Assembly (NCBI RefSeq): GCF_000963705.1
Contig: NZ_LAJY01000022.1
Coordinates: 1 to 6,281, forward strand
Direction: 5' to 3'
From: Elstera litoralis
GTDB taxonomy: Bacteria > Pseudomonadota > Alphaproteobacteria > Elsterales > Elsteraceae
Length of the DNA: 6,281 nt
Under the pieces are notes generated by a model. That model searched no databases, was not told the origin of the DNA, and worked only from the letters and a program-made list of their open reading frames with translations. Made by a program: the position numbers and the translations under genes. The stretch's first letter is position 1. Each line of letters opens with the position of its first letter. Shown here in pieces: positions 5,922-6,281 of the stretch.

Positions 5922-6281
5922 GTGCAGCGCATCCTGCTCGCCGATTTTCAGGTTTCGATGACACACAGCGCCCGACCCGACCTCAGTTCTTCCCTTGCGG
6001 ATCGGTTGACGGTGGAACGCGCCGTCTCGGATCTGCGCCGCTCCACCCCGGTTATTCTCACCGATGCCGGGCAAACGTGGCTGGTTCTCGCCGCCGAGGC
6101 CGCGACGGCGGGCGCGATGGTCGAGTTAATCCCCGAGGGGACGCCGCTAACGCTGGTGCTGACCGCCAATCGCGCCGAGGCCCTGGGCCTCGCCATTGAT
6201 GAGGAGCCGGGCGCGCTGGTCGCCCGCCGTTTGCGCGCGCCTTACGAAGCCGGGCTCGCCGATCCGACCCATCCGGCAGGC
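5922..6281 (+). CDS. ribA: RibA-like protein (GTP cyclohydrolase II with degenerate DHBP-synthase-like N-terminus), partial
   Basis: The first 120 codons of a gene that runs off the right edge. The segment VERAVSDLRRSTPVILTDA, then WLVLAAEAAT and LVLTANRAEALGL, follows the N-terminal DHBP-synthase-like domain of RibBA/RibA proteins (DL..G.PV...D, AAE.AT, LT..RA..LGL). The acidic catalytic loop normally placed after the first Asp (DDEDRENEGD type) is replaced by a short DAGQTW, so this domain is probably not an active RibB. The GTP cyclohydrolase II part, which opens GTP in the first step of riboflavin synthesis, would lie outside the window, so the assignment rests on the N-terminus. Start: GTG at 5922 has AAGGA at 5908-5912 with a 9-base spacer; the in-frame ATG at 5958 with CAGG at 5949-5952 is a real alternative. 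An in-frame TAG at 5868 excludes longer starts. Divergent from dnaE. Confidence 0.75.
   Translation, partial: MQRILLADFQVSMTHSARPDLSSSLADRLTVERAVSDLRRSTPVILTDAGQTWLVLAAEAATAGAMVELIPEGTPLTLVLTANRAEALGLAIDEEPGALVARRLRAPYEAGLADPTHPAG

Overview
This is a GC-rich, gene-dense chromosomal window that looks like the core genome of an alphaproteobacterium. My best guess is the Rhodospirillales, judged from the style of the DnaE and RibA-type proteins; a database search would be needed to settle this. I see no mobile element, CRISPR array, tRNA or rRNA, and no composition break that suggests recent transfer.

Layout, left to right. (1) A 71-codon hypothetical gene (34-249, +) with a strong ribosome binding site ends before a textbook rho-independent terminator at 337-370. 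(2) A 98-codon hypothetical gene (395-691, -) with a TTG start converges on that terminator. (3) A 272-bp gap (692-963) holds an imperfect hairpin, a weak promoter candidate and a possible 22-codon leader ORF that stops one base before the next gene. (4) A 436-residue pentapeptide-repeat protein (964-2274, +) has four repeat blocks split by non-repeat linkers. (5) An 11-bp gap separates it from the convergent replicative DNA polymerase gene dnaE (2286-5766, -). (6) A divergent intergenic region (5767-5921) leads to the start of a riboflavin-pathway gene, a RibA-like protein (5922 to beyond the right edge, +), with a promoter candidate and a perfect 7-bp hairpin in its leader.

The most notable point is dnaE. 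Across its 3481 nt the protein is recognisable from end to end and adds up to 1159 residues, a normal DnaE length. The reading frame, however, is broken at three places by single-base indels: a missing G at about 4222, an extra A in the A6 run 4061-4066, and an extra T in the T4 run 2935-2938. The protein remains conserved on both sides of every break, and DnaE is normally essential. The best explanation is therefore sequencing or assembly error, not decay; a second intact polymerase elsewhere cannot be excluded from this window.

The genes do not form an obvious functional system. DnaE (replication), RibA-like (flavin synthesis), the pentapeptide protein and the two small proteins of unknown function sit in alternating orientations and are probably separate transcription units. 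I found no convincing evidence of a novel multi-gene system. The leads most worth following are the RibA-like N-terminal domain, which appears to have lost the DHBP-synthase catalytic loop, and the block architecture of the pentapeptide protein.
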